In this document: one piece after another, positions 56,001-64,000 of the stretch
How the letters are laid out: every line of letters begins with the position of its first letter
Numbering within the stretch: position 1 is the stretch's first letter
Origin: Rhodopirellula sp. SM50
GTDB lineage: Bacteria > Planctomycetota > Planctomycetia > Pirellulales > Pirellulaceae
DNA: 64,000 nt
Assembly: GCF_002289565.1 (NCBI RefSeq)
Contig: NZ_NTFY01000068.1
Span: 1 to 64,000 of the forward strand
Reading direction: 5' to 3'
Translations under genes and position numbers: made by a program
Notes under the pieces: generated by a model
Database searches by the model: none
What the model was told of the DNA's origin: nothing
Seen by the model: only the letters and a program-made list of their open reading frames with translations

Positions 56001-59000
56001 CGTGTACCGCCCATCGGCCACGACGCCCACTGATTTCGACGGGCTGGACACCGATGGAGACGGCATCTTGGACCAGGGGGACCTGCGCCTCGATTTGGAC
56101 AACGATGCGACCACTCCGTCGGTACGCGTGAAAATGGCCGATGGTGCCGAGTTGCTCGCCAGGCATTTGTATTGCCTGATGTTCGCGCTCATCGCGGACA
56201 CAGGCTCGACGACACTCGTGCCGGACTTCCCCTATCCGGGCGACATTGCCAACGCATCGGACAACATCAAGAACCGTTTCGTTGCCAGACGGTTGGCACA
56301 GTGGGCGGTCAATGCGGTCGACTATCGCGACGTCGATTCAAAATGCACCCGTCTGCGTTATGACTGGAACCCGTTTGATTCCAACGGATTTGATTTGACG
56401 ATCGCCGCACGCAACACGGTCTGGGGCATCGAGCGGCCGGAGCTGCAGATCACCGAGACGATTGCGACCCACGACAAACGATTGAAACGTAACCTCGTCA
56501 AAATGCCCGCTGGTGGAGCCGGCTCGGGATCTTCGGTGACGCCCGATGGTGAGTACCCGCGCGATGACGACAACTCTGATCCGACGGTCGACTCGGACAG
56601 TGACATGGATCAGTTTCGCATGCCGCAAGCGAGTGCGTACGTTGAATTGCAATCGCTCGCATCGCCCGTTGTTGGCAACGGAGAGACGCAGCCGAGTTTG
56701 CCGGGTGACTTGTACACCAACAACGCCTTGGACTTGGGGCGTGTCGTTGGTGTGGGGACAAGGCGAAGCCCGGTCTGGCGATTGGCGATCGGCGAATCCG
56801 CCGGCAGCAACCCGGACAAGGGTGCGGCGAACAAGAGCACGCGTTGGACGTTTGACGCCGATCGCTTGCGAGATTTGACGAACAATGGAATCGACGCCCC
56901 CAATTACTTGGACATGGACGGGAACCCGGGAACGGATGATTGGACGCCCAACGCCCAAGATGCCAACGTGACGACCTGGGAAGAGTTCCAGCGTCACACG
57001 GCCGACATCCGACCGTCGATTCGATTCGACACGCCGCCGGCGGGGGATCGCAAGGAATATGTCACGCTGTCCGATGATGACCTGAATCCGTTTACCGACA
57101 CCGCGCCGGGGAACCTTGCTCGAATCCAGCTGAAGCGATTCGTTTGGTTCACCAACCTATCTCCGGTCGACTTGGCTGTCGTTACCGACGATCGCAGCGG
57201 GATGCGACCGGACAACGTTTACAATCGACGAAATGCCGTCAATCCGTATCTGTTTCCCGGGCAATACGCGGTCGTTGCCCCGAGGCTTGAAACGTACTTT
57301 GGTCAGAAGAAAGGTCCCGATCCGACGTCGATGACCTACCAGCCGACGGACCAGGTTTTACGAATTCGTCCTCAGGGAGCCATTGGTTACCGACTGGATT
57401 ACTACGCACTGGGCAACAACACGACCAACCCCAATTCGCCGAGTTATGCCGACGACGAGCCGGCTGACGGGTACTACGAGGTCGGCGGCGTGTTGCCGTT
57501 GATTTGTGAATCACTGTTCCCCCATCAGGCGCTGAACTCTGGCGACCCTCCGTACGCTCCCGGAAGTAATCGTGCGGCGTGGCAACAGTACTTCACGAAC
57601 TTCAATGCTGCCGAGCATGTGGATATGGGGTTCAACATCAGTGCCCCGTTGCCGAACGAGAACTTTTATATTCCGCCGACGCATCGCATCGCCAACGGTG
57701 CCCAGACCACGCCGTCGGGTGCCGCTCCGCGGCCCTACCCTCTGGTCGACGGATATCACGATTACGATCAAGAGGCCGAACCGCCGGCCGGCAACCCGCC
57801 GTTCGTCGTGGATCCCACCACGGGAGCCCACCCGGACGTTCCGCTGGATCACTTGCCCACCGCTCCGCTCTCGACCAACGAATGGTGGGCGGTCGGAACC
57901 CATCAAGAAGCGGCCACGGTGTTTGTGCAGCGACTTGCCGACCCGACGATGCCTTGGCATCCGATCGACAACCCCTACATCACCGTCGATTTCATGCCCA
58001 TGGATTTGACCACGTTCAACGGGGAGCATGACGTTCGTGAAACGGTCGACCGAATGAGCGGCGGTGCCGTGTTCACTGACGATTCGGTCGACGACAAATC
58101 GGATTGGGATGATACCAACGCGAATCAGTTTGAGCCGTTGGTCCGATTTGATACCCGTCGTAAGATTCCGGACGTCGCTAACGATCGCGGGGCGACGGTT
58201 TTCGTGCCGCTCAACACGACTCCCAGCACCTTGGCCGACTACGAGCGCGTGGTAGTGGCGAAACGCTCGCCACTGAGCATGACGACGAGCATTTTGCGTC
58301 CCACGGCGATTTCGGTTGCCGAGAGTACGAATCCGAGTGGATCGTGCTGGCCGTATGAACTTGGGTCGATGTGGCAAGACAATGGCACGTTGGAACCGAG
58401 TGCGACGGCACTGCGAACCGAATACGACGCCGAACGCTATACCGGCAACTCGTTCGATGCTCAGCCGTTTGTTCAAACGCTTGGATTCGTCAACCGTGAA
58501 TACGGCTATCCCGTACGCAACACGTCGCCCCGAATTGTGGCGGACGATTTCGGCAGCCCGAGGTTCACGATTGGAAGCCCCGATGGAGTCCTGCTGACGA
58601 CGATTCCCTGGATGAATCGCGAGTACCAGTCGTCTTACGGCCTGGCGGATGTGCCAGCGGTTTCGCGCACGTCCCTGTTGGAAACGTTCAGCCCCGGGAC
58701 AATACGCAACCCCGCGAACCGGGAATTCGAGCAACCGGTTCCGTTCCGGCATCTGCTCGGTTTCGATGTCAAGTATTCGCAGAACCGCAGTGCCGACACG
58801 ACCGGACGCCAAAACTTGGGGATCATCGAAGACGCGCCGGATGAATACGAAGACGCGCCGGATGATTTCACGGGAGATCGTGCCGGATTCGAGCAGATCT
58901 TTGACTACGTCGATGTCGGACCGATCTGGTTTGATAGCCAACGTTGGTTTGATCCCGGCAAGATTCGGTTCCGACGGGATGTCGAATTCGATAGCGGTAG

Positions 59001-60219
59001 CCAGGTGCAGGTGCATCGGATGTTCAACCGCGCCGTGGAGACGTTGCAGCCGCCGTACAACTACGTCGGATTGAACCGGACGCCGGGCAAGATCAACGTC
59101 AACACGTCGCCGGACTATATTCGAAAAGGGCGAAACTTCGTTGATCCCGATGCGGGCAACACGAATCCGCGGTTGGTGGGCCGTCAATTCTTGGACGCCG
59201 GGGAGGATCCGGCAAACCCCGACCAGCAGCCCGCCGCGGCGGTTCGAAACGAGATTTACTCGGACCCGTATAACCAACAGCCTGATGGCAACGGATTCAC
59301 GACCGCGTTCCGCAATTCAAAGTTGTTCGCCAACGGTTCGGTCTATCGATCTTTTGCCTGGGGTATTTCGACGCCCTATGAATTGGACACCACCTACGGT
59401 TCTCCCGCGACGATGGGCGAGAACAACCTGTTCCAGCAAACCGTGGATTCCGGTTTTGGTCTCAGTTTCAAGGGCTTTATCGAAGCCAGGCGGGGCTATA
59501 GCACGACGACGCGTGGTGACGCATTCATCAACGGATCGACGTTCTACGGCAATCCCGAGCTGGACTGGCGTTATCCCACCCGATTTGCCGGGGTGTTTGG
59601 GCCGGCACGGGCGGCAGCGACGCCGTCTGTGCAACGGTTGATGCGTCAGCACGACCCGACCGGTTTCGGCGTTCCGCGGCGGACGCATGACATGATGCTG
59701 ATGCGACCGCATCCCGATTGGGACGAACGGATGTTGACCGCGGCGCAGCGGAACGCGGTGGCAACCGGCGCGATGGAGCCGAATAACTTTGCCTTGGATG
59801 TCGAAGCGGCGACCAATGGCGGATCGGTCACGTTGCCGACGCTCGCCCCCGGAAACCCGGATATCGCGCAGCTCGAGATTCCGCTGGTCAATAGCGCCCT
59901 GTTTGAACGCCCGCAGGCCGAATTGCATAAGAACTTGCGTGATCTGGATCGCGATTCGTTCTTCCGCAATCAAAACACGGCACGGCTGCAGGGCGTGACG
60001 ACGAATCACAGTAACGTTTTTCAGATTCGCCTGACGCTCGGTTACTTCGTCGTCGACCCGACCACCGGCGCGGTGGGTCGCGAATACGTCAATGAAACCG
60101 GAGAGGCCATCCGAAGTCGTGCCAACTATGTCATCGACCGAACCATCCCAACCGGATTCCTGCGTGGGAAAAACATGGGCGCCGAACGCATGATTCTCTA
60201 CTCCGAGATCGTGGAGTGA
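53074..60219 (+). CDS. giant GspK-like pseudopilin-related protein
   Basis: 2381 aa from the ATG at 53074 (GGGA 10 bp upstream); in-frame starts exist from 52966 to 53092. After a leader of about 24 residues, SRRG-IVLLIVLGMLSLFTVLVISF is a prepilin-like helix lacking Glu5, as in GspK/PilX. Repeated GspK-like phrases occur: KINVNYAG (about 599) and PGKINVNTSPDY (about 2005). Two DxDxDG-type loops (DVDNDGDGLPDS, about 556; DTDGDGILDQGDL, about 992) look calcium-binding. A GPDG...SDD motif (282-315) is shared with two later genes. GspK is normally 300-350 aa, so most of this protein is unexplained. Confidence 0.85.
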   Translation: MPMYKPMNRRLSQSTRSPNRSRRGIVLLIVLGMLSLFTVLVISFVVFSSQMSESSYSSQKRRQQELSPVPPIESAVLQLMIGTDDSRSAAFGASLLEDYYGVDGLQMRVAHRLTQPSPAINSNPVPRRAGGQLLLPLNGQQEPQSTLFKFPTNWARWHYPNPDLPGQMISVPPAPGTVTPVTQPFRDRLHTDLDDALTGRIVTFEEGPLQNRPFRIVRSFGTENGTPDQGMSISDNTEYSLAGNLVIDLSEFGDEVITLDGVSERLYVVAQNFPNRLLYSPGPDGQPGRAGVDDDGVNGQDDAGELGAPNSDDYGYRFVVNGQVFNGAGLNPAGLTGLRRNGALIDPTANIEFTLNARLTGSDYQGGNTTVGEYPQPDEAWDAADLENIFLAWQPSDHRRVDTRSASFVPIYNGNNAAELNRQLGQNIIPSFHRPSIINYLMNAPIRLAGEPVGAGQTFAQIKANPTDPNAPARLEKLMTQIRRATMRPLNFPHFYYNAAVSDLNNDGDPFDGAPEFSGSNPVSILARPIDLSGSLPSIINQVEQLAIWLINGPWDVDNDGDGLPDSVWVDLSLPTVTAPDGLVLKPMVAALIEDWDGKINVNYAGSYNQLINRRFETGPGSYTSDAEYFAVNRALDSFGRGGGLGPAEIDFSHLFALERLPIRSGFLGPIRTNQVGAPISIDQVLLTRYGNLLNVRYGGQPYNYANPYPYSAPNTALANFLHYPGAGTRFEPRVFTVSPNPAADLLSRIPFPGRTFDHQATSVAGRPIDMTGLIKTRKDPRTGTQTFNQLATGTDIGNQPYEFGATEIRGDDQPFSTAELIDFQNGGELNGRLSQLLRDAANRNEALRRLLVSDSRSVDSPELPGEDGFLQFLADKLPTAVRTNAQLHRMLALELRKGSKLNLNRQIGNEQDDTGEGIGDETTETDTFLAVRSTAPVVREANLANNRFSQEDAFPQIADGFASQANAQAHYGPNTVYRPSATTPTDFDGLDTDGDGILDQGDLRLDLDNDATTPSVRVKMADGAELLARHLYCLMFALIADTGSTTLVPDFPYPGDIANASDNIKNRFVARRLAQWAVNAVDYRDVDSKCTRLRYDWNPFDSNGFDLTIAARNTVWGIERPELQITETIATHDKRLKRNLVKMPAGGAGSGSSVTPDGEYPRDDDNSDPTVDSDSDMDQFRMPQASAYVELQSLASPVVGNGETQPSLPGDLYTNNALDLGRVVGVGTRRSPVWRLAIGESAGSNPDKGAANKSTRWTFDADRLRDLTNNGIDAPNYLDMDGNPGTDDWTPNAQDANVTTWEEFQRHTADIRPSIRFDTPPAGDRKEYVTLSDDDLNPFTDTAPGNLARIQLKRFVWFTNLSPVDLAVVTDDRSGMRPDNVYNRRNAVNPYLFPGQYAVVAPRLETYFGQKKGPDPTSMTYQPTDQVLRIRPQGAIGYRLDYYALGNNTTNPNSPSYADDEPADGYYEVGGVLPLICESLFPHQALNSGDPPYAPGSNRAAWQQYFTNFNAAEHVDMGFNISAPLPNENFYIPPTHRIANGAQTTPSGAAPRPYPLVDGYHDYDQEAEPPAGNPPFVVDPTTGAHPDVPLDHLPTAPLSTNEWWAVGTHQEAATVFVQRLADPTMPWHPIDNPYITVDFMPMDLTTFNGEHDVRETVDRMSGGAVFTDDSVDDKSDWDDTNANQFEPLVRFDTRRKIPDVANDRGATVFVPLNTTPSTLADYERVVVAKRSPLSMTTSILRPTAISVAESTNPSGSCWPYELGSMWQDNGTLEPSATALRTEYDAERYTGNSFDAQPFVQTLGFVNREYGYPVRNTSPRIVADDFGSPRFTIGSPDGVLLTTIPWMNREYQSSYGLADVPAVSRTSLLETFSPGTIRNPANREFEQPVPFRHLLGFDVKYSQNRSADTTGRQNLGIIEDAPDEYEDAPDDFTGDRAGFEQIFDYVDVGPIWFDSQRWFDPGKIRFRRDVEFDSGSQVQVHRMFNRAVETLQPPYNYVGLNRTPGKINVNTSPDYIRKGRNFVDPDAGNTNPRLVGRQFLDAGEDPANPDQQPAAAVRNEIYSDPYNQQPDGNGFTTAFRNSKLFANGSVYRSFAWGISTPYELDTTYGSPATMGENNLFQQTVDSGFGLSFKGFIEARRGYSTTTRGDAFINGSTFYGNPELDWRYPTRFAGVFGPARAAATPSVQRLMRQHDPTGFGVPRRTHDMMLMRPHPDWDERMLTAAQRNAVATGAMEPNNFALDVEAATNGGSVTLPTLAPGNPDIAQLEIPLVNSALFERPQAELHKNLRDLDRDSFFRNQNTARLQGVTTNHSNVFQIRLTLGYFVVDPTTGAVGREYVNETGEAIRSRANYVIDRTIPTGFLRGKNMGAERMILYSEIVE

Positions 60220-60304
60220 GCGTCTCGTTTGCCGGAGAGGTTTTCGAAATTAGGACCGTCCCTGAAACGGGACGCGCTGGTCTCCAATACACAGCTGATA
60301 ACTC

Positions 60305-62845
60305 ATGACGAATGATCTAAACCAAAACGCACGACGTGGTCGGCGCACCGCGCGCGGATTCACGATTCTGGAAGTGTTGATCGCACTGACGGCTTCGCTG
60401 TTGTTGATGCTTGGTCTCGCCCGCGCCTACAAATTGCTTAGCAATAAAATCACCAATCGGCAGTCCGAGTTGGATTTGAGCAGCCGGCTTCGTGATGTCG
60501 CGTTGCGGTTGCGTGATGAACTCGGACGGGCGACCTGTGACATGGTTCCGCCGGCAAAGCAAGGGGCCGCGGAAGGTTACTTGGTGTACCACGAAGGACC
60601 GTTCACCGATTCCACCACGATCCTTGGAAGTGTTGCCAATCCGACACCGTTGGCGGAGAAGTATTTTCCCGACAGCCGGTTCGGTGACTTCGACGACTTC
60701 TTGGCATTCACATCGACCGCCAAAGAAGGTGCACCGTTTGTCGGGTTCATCCCGCGAGGGGTCTTGGACGCCAAGCGATACGCCAATCGCCAATTGGATC
60801 CGTCCGAAGTCACGGCGTACAACAACACGCCCGGCTACGGGACTCAACTGGTTCCGTTTTATTCGGATGTTGCCGAGATCGCCTATTGGGTTTCGCCGCA
60901 ATGGGAACGCAATTCCGACGGATCGCTGGTCTATGAAAACCAGGTGCCGGATACCGGCGGCGCCGTCTCGCTTTATCCTGTGTATCGAGACCGGAATGGC
61001 GATCTGCTGCCCGACCGTTTGCAACTGCATCGTCGGGTTCTGCTGATCCGTCCCGATTTGAATATGACGCCCAGTGAGATGAACGCCATCAATCGGTTGG
61101 CCAATCCGTCCAGCAGCGTGCCGACCACGACGGCAGGCACACGCAACGTGGCGACGATCCCCTTCCTGGTCGGCAACGGGACGGGCGTGGAGATCGTGCC
61201 GATCGCCAACGAAGGCGGTGGGAACGTGTCGTTGTTTCCCAACAATACCTTCTTCAGTGCTCCCGGATTGTGGTCCGCCGGGCCTGCCAACGCTTCGCCA
61301 AACTGGTTGACCGGAATCGCCCGGCTTCAACAAGCGATGGATCTGTCGATCAGCCGTGTTTCGGATCGCTGGAGTCCGCCGGCGACGACGGTCGCGCCGG
61401 GGGTGCCTCCGACGTATGGAATGCCGACGGCGGTTCTAAAAGCGAACTCCTTGGGCGAGTTGTCGAAGCCGGAGAATCGTTTTGCTCACGTTCGGATCCC
61501 GCAGTCGCTGATCTCTGGCTCGGAAGGTTCGTCCATGCCTCAGATCGCGCTTTGTCCGCCCCATCCCTACCTGATCGCACGCTATTCCACGCCGCCTGCT
61601 CTGCCGGATCCGAATGACCCGCTGATGGCCGCTGGTACGACACCGACGACGTTTCCGGCCCAGGCTCATCACGTCGTGGGGACGGCGCCCGGCGACGCGC
61701 CTTACCTGGATACTTATGGTCGGTTTACGATGACGACCTTTGTTCGCCCGGAATTCAATTTGGCGGATCGCGTGAGCGATGTGGGCGCGGGGGGAACTTC
61801 CGTGGCGCTGGTCAATCGCGGCGGATCGGACGTCATCGCAGAAGACGTGGTCGGTTTTGACATTCAGATCTTTGACCCTTCGGCGCCTCGTTTCATTTGG
61901 CGAGGACCCGACGGCGTGCCCGGCAGTGTCGGAAATGACGATGGCTTGACCGTCGGCGGCGTTGCAGCGGAGACGGAAGAAGAATTGGGGTGGCCCGGTT
62001 CAGACGATGAAATCGTCACGGTGAACGATCCTCGCATCGATGAGGCATTGGTCAACAACGGCAATCGCTCGCGGACGAATTGGAGTCAATCGCCCGCGAC
62101 CGTCTTTGATGTCGTCGACCGCGGTGACTTTGTGGACTTGGGTTACTTGCGTTTGGCCGGCGGGCCGATGCGTGGATTGGTTCAGTTTGATGAATCCGGC
62201 AATATCATCGCCCAACCGCCGACGCCGACGGCGGTCAATTCGCGCTACGAAGACTTTGCGAGCCCGTACAGCGGATTCGAATACAGCGGCAGCCCCAGCG
62301 TCCGGTATGGATCTCCACCGACGGCGTACTACTCGTTCTTTCCGAAATCGTGGGAGCAGAGCGGCCGGTTTATCATCTCAAGCTCCGGTGGGTCCAACAC
62401 GCTCTCGTCGTTCTATCAGCCCGTCTATGACACCTGGACTGACGGATACGCTGCCGATGGGATGGATCAGGAAGGGCGATTTGCAGCGGCCCAATTTGGC
62501 GTCGTGCCGACCTTTCAATTTGCCTTCGCGGTCGCCGGCGCCACCCCCGGCGTTCCGGGATACCTGGAAAGCCGCGTTGCCCAGGACAACTCCGGAACCG
62601 TCTCCAACCTTCAGCGGCCGGTGAGTGTCCGCCGTTGGAGTTCGTTCGACGGATCGATCGGTAACCAAGGTGAGTTCACCGACCAGAACGCCGGGAACGA
62701 ACAAATTCCTGAAAACCTTTCGACGACGCCGATTGAACTCAGTCCACCCATTCGAGACCCGCTTCGCGCGATCAAGATTAGCATCCGAATCAATGATGTT
62801 GGTGCCGAGACGATTCGTCAGCAGACGGTGATTCAGGAGTTTTGA
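60305..62845 (+). CDS. large pseudopilin (GspJ-like) 6
   Basis: 846 aa. Leader of 17 residues with RRGRRTARG, then FTILEVLIALTASLLLMLGLA with Glu5. The following helix NRQSELDLSSRLRDVALRLRDELGR fits GspJ. The body carries WRGPDGVPGSVGNDDG to GWPGSDDEIV (534-569), the motif also seen in the giant gene and the next small gene. No other domain is recognised. Usual GspJ length is about 200 aa. It lies 85 bp after the giant gene and 6 bp before the next gene. Confidence 0.85.
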   Translation: MTNDLNQNARRGRRTARGFTILEVLIALTASLLLMLGLARAYKLLSNKITNRQSELDLSSRLRDVALRLRDELGRATCDMVPPAKQGAAEGYLVYHEGPFTDSTTILGSVANPTPLAEKYFPDSRFGDFDDFLAFTSTAKEGAPFVGFIPRGVLDAKRYANRQLDPSEVTAYNNTPGYGTQLVPFYSDVAEIAYWVSPQWERNSDGSLVYENQVPDTGGAVSLYPVYRDRNGDLLPDRLQLHRRVLLIRPDLNMTPSEMNAINRLANPSSSVPTTTAGTRNVATIPFLVGNGTGVEIVPIANEGGGNVSLFPNNTFFSAPGLWSAGPANASPNWLTGIARLQQAMDLSISRVSDRWSPPATTVAPGVPPTYGMPTAVLKANSLGELSKPENRFAHVRIPQSLISGSEGSSMPQIALCPPHPYLIARYSTPPALPDPNDPLMAAGTTPTTFPAQAHHVVGTAPGDAPYLDTYGRFTMTTFVRPEFNLADRVSDVGAGGTSVALVNRGGSDVIAEDVVGFDIQIFDPSAPRFIWRGPDGVPGSVGNDDGLTVGGVAAETEEELGWPGSDDEIVTVNDPRIDEALVNNGNRSRTNWSQSPATVFDVVDRGDFVDLGYLRLAGGPMRGLVQFDESGNIIAQPPTPTAVNSRYEDFASPYSGFEYSGSPSVRYGSPPTAYYSFFPKSWEQSGRFIISSSGGSNTLSSFYQPVYDTWTDGYAADGMDQEGRFAAAQFGVVPTFQFAFAVAGATPGVPGYLESRVAQDNSGTVSNLQRPVSVRRWSSFDGSIGNQGEFTDQNAGNEQIPENLSTTPIELSPPIRDPLRAIKISIRINDVGAETIRQQTVIQEF

Positions 62846-62851
62846 TTCGAC

Positions 62852-63316
62852 ATGATGGTGATTCGCCTGTTGATCGTCGGGGTGCTCGTTGGCGGTGTGA
62901 TCGCGCGGTTGGTGATGCTCAACCACACACGTCATTTCGCTCCGCCGACCGCGGGCCTGGACCGTGCGGACCTCAAACGCGTTGTCTCCCGGGGCGACAT
63001 CGATAGCCAACCGTACTGCTTTGCGGACGACGTTCCGATCTTGCTGACCGCCGGCCGCGACGGACTACCCGGCAAAGCCGACGTCGATGACAACCTGGAT
63101 GGCGTCGTCGATGATCGACGTGAAACCGGTGCCGTCGGCAGCGATGACGAATGCCTGGGACCGGCCGATGAAGGCTACCAAGACGCACTCGACTTACCCG
63201 GCACCCTGGCGATCTCCAAAGGCGGGTTTGTGCCGTGTGAGGCGGAGGCCAATCCGCCGCGGTCGTTGACGGCGAAGTGGGGGTGGTTTGTGGTCGGGAA
63301 AGTAGAGGCAGAATGA
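62852..63316 (+). CDS. small membrane-anchored protein of the pseudopilin operon
   Basis: 154 aa from the ATG pair at 62852. One N-terminal hydrophobic helix (residues 4-22, IRLLIVGVLVGGVIARLVM), not followed by a prepilin cleavage motif. The outer part contains GRDGLPGKADVDDNLDGVVD to GAVGSDDE (68-105), very acidic and Gly-rich, and two Cys residues. It ends with AKWGWFVVGKVE. It is probably cotranscribed with the 846-aa pseudopilin. Not recognised as a named family. The shared motif suggests it binds the same metal or partner as the pseudopilins. Confidence 0.7.
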   Translation: MMVIRLLIVGVLVGGVIARLVMLNHTRHFAPPTAGLDRADLKRVVSRGDIDSQPYCFADDVPILLTAGRDGLPGKADVDDNLDGVVDDRRETGAVGSDDECLGPADEGYQDALDLPGTLAISKGGFVPCEAEANPPRSLTAKWGWFVVGKVEAE

Positions 63317-63627
63317 GACAGGGCAGAATGATGGTCTCGTATCCCAGCACGTGGCGTCAGCCAGTGGCTCGTGTTCGGATTACGGCATTCACGCGCCGCT
63401 CGCTTACGCGTCCCGCTGGGATTGTATGCCAGCCCAGTGGCGTGTGCCCGCACCTCGTTACGGGGCTCCTGCCTCGTAACGAGATTCGTTTGAGGCTCCT
63501 GCCTCAAGATCGATCGCGCATGTGACGGAGGCGGAGCCTCCGGGACAGTGCGTTCCCAGGCGGAGCCCGGGAACGAGGGTGACGGACGACTACTGCTTCC
63601 AACCTGAAACCTGAAACTCTTCGAACC
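63317..63627. repeat. mosaic of dispersed palindromic repeats
   Basis: No gene is visible in these 311 bp. In order: family D pieces (TCCCAGCACGTGGCGTCAG near 63343 and CGTCCCGCTGGGATTGTATG near 63411), CTCGTTACG...CGTAACGAG near 63455-63482, CGGAGGCGGAGCCTCCG near 63525, and GTTCCC...GGGAAC near 63552-63575. The different families lie end to end between two convergent genes. Confidence 0.65.
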
Positions 63628-64000
63628 TTATGAAAAGTCTTTTAAAACCAATCCACTCGTGATGCGGCTGGATTCATAAATCACCGGCAGGCCGCTGCCC
63701 GGATGGGTGCCTCCGCCGACCAGGTAAACGCTGCCCAAGTCTTCGAAACGGTTTCGCGGTCGGTTGTGCAGCATCTGGCCCAGGTTGTGTGCCAAGTTGA
63801 ACGTCGCGCCTTTGTGGATCGCGTAGTCTTCGTTCCAATGTTGGGGCGTGATCATGTGCTCGGTCCGAATCCGGCGGCGAAGGTCCCCTAAACCGATCGC
63901 GGCCATTCGATCGAGTGTCAATTCACGGAATGCCGGCGCTTCGGCTTCCCAGTCGATCGATCCGGTCTGATGCGTCACCGGGACCAACACGTACAACGTG
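63628..64000 (-). CDS. phytoene desaturase (CrtI-like), C-terminal part
   Basis: The gene enters from the right edge; only the C-terminal 124 or so codons are in the window. Visible are YVLVPVTHQTGSIDW, FNLAHNLGQMLHNRPRNRF and the C-terminal FAD-binding motif VYLVGGGTHPGSGLPVIYES, which fits the CrtI family of carotenoid desaturases. Pirellulaceae are commonly pink to red from carotenoids, which agrees. An in-frame TTG at 63996 is not a real start; the frame is open to the edge. Other CrtI-like amine oxidases (CrtN, CrtO) cannot be excluded. Confidence 0.8.
   Translation of the reverse strand, partial: TLYVLVPVTHQTGSIDWEAEAPAFRELTLDRMAAIGLGDLRRRIRTEHMITPQHWNEDYAIHKGATFNLAHNLGQMLHNRPRNRFEDLGSVYLVGGGTHPGSGLPVIYESSRITSGLVLKDFS

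Overview
The window is from a high-GC member of the Planctomycetota, most like the Rhodopirellula/Pirellulaceae group. Evidence: planctomycete-type cytochrome proteins (PSCyt1/DUF1549/DUF1553/DUF1501), an exosortase of the XrtU type, a gene of the planctomycete/verrucomicrobial Minf_1886 family, very large pseudopilins, and many short dispersed palindromic repeats in the gaps. No rRNA, tRNA, CRISPR array, prophage or intact insertion sequence was found.

Layout. 1-1237: repeat DNA and a YacL-like PIN/TRAM protein. 1497-10443 (minus): a planctomycete cytochrome cluster transcribed in the order DUF1501, PPC-domain protein, DUF1549/DUF1553 protein, cytochrome-WD40 protein. 11229-16272 (minus): cimA (citramalate synthase), valS (valyl-tRNA synthetase with an inserted zinc ribbon) and a Minf_1886-family gene; a same-strand intrinsic terminator hairpin lies in the cimA leader. 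16803-17192: small membrane protein. 17790-23918 (minus): exopolysaccharide/exosortase locus with a Wzc-like tyrosine kinase, XrtU fused to an EpsI-like domain, and a membrane-anchored TPR protein. 24503-30077: sugar-nucleotide epimerase, methylmalonyl-CoA epimerase, an unknown membrane protein, an alpha/beta hydrolase with an in-frame triplicated repeat at its N-terminus, and hisA. 30426-36197 (plus): complete ribose operon (LacI regulator, rbsK, rbsB, rbsA, rbsC with ATGA/GTGA stop-start overlaps). 36246-36496: decayed GxxExxY gene. 36619-39612 (minus): UvrA-family protein.

40160-63316 (plus) is the most distinctive part: a 23-kb type IV pilus/type II secretion-like locus with two PilB/GspE ATPases, a PilT retraction ATPase, a GspF/PilC platform protein with an extra membrane insertion, and six pseudopilin-like proteins. 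These range from 421 aa to a 2,381-aa GspK-like protein. A small membrane-anchored protein at the end shares an Asp/Gly-rich motif with two of the large pseudopilins. No secretin, prepilin peptidase or GspL/M appears in the window. The window ends inside a CrtI-like phytoene desaturase gene on the minus strand.

A second theme is the repeat DNA. At least seven palindromic repeat families occupy the gaps, and three have grown into tandem arrays (31 bp x 6, 34 bp x 3, 93 bp x 3). All functional calls rest on reading motifs by eye; no database search was run.
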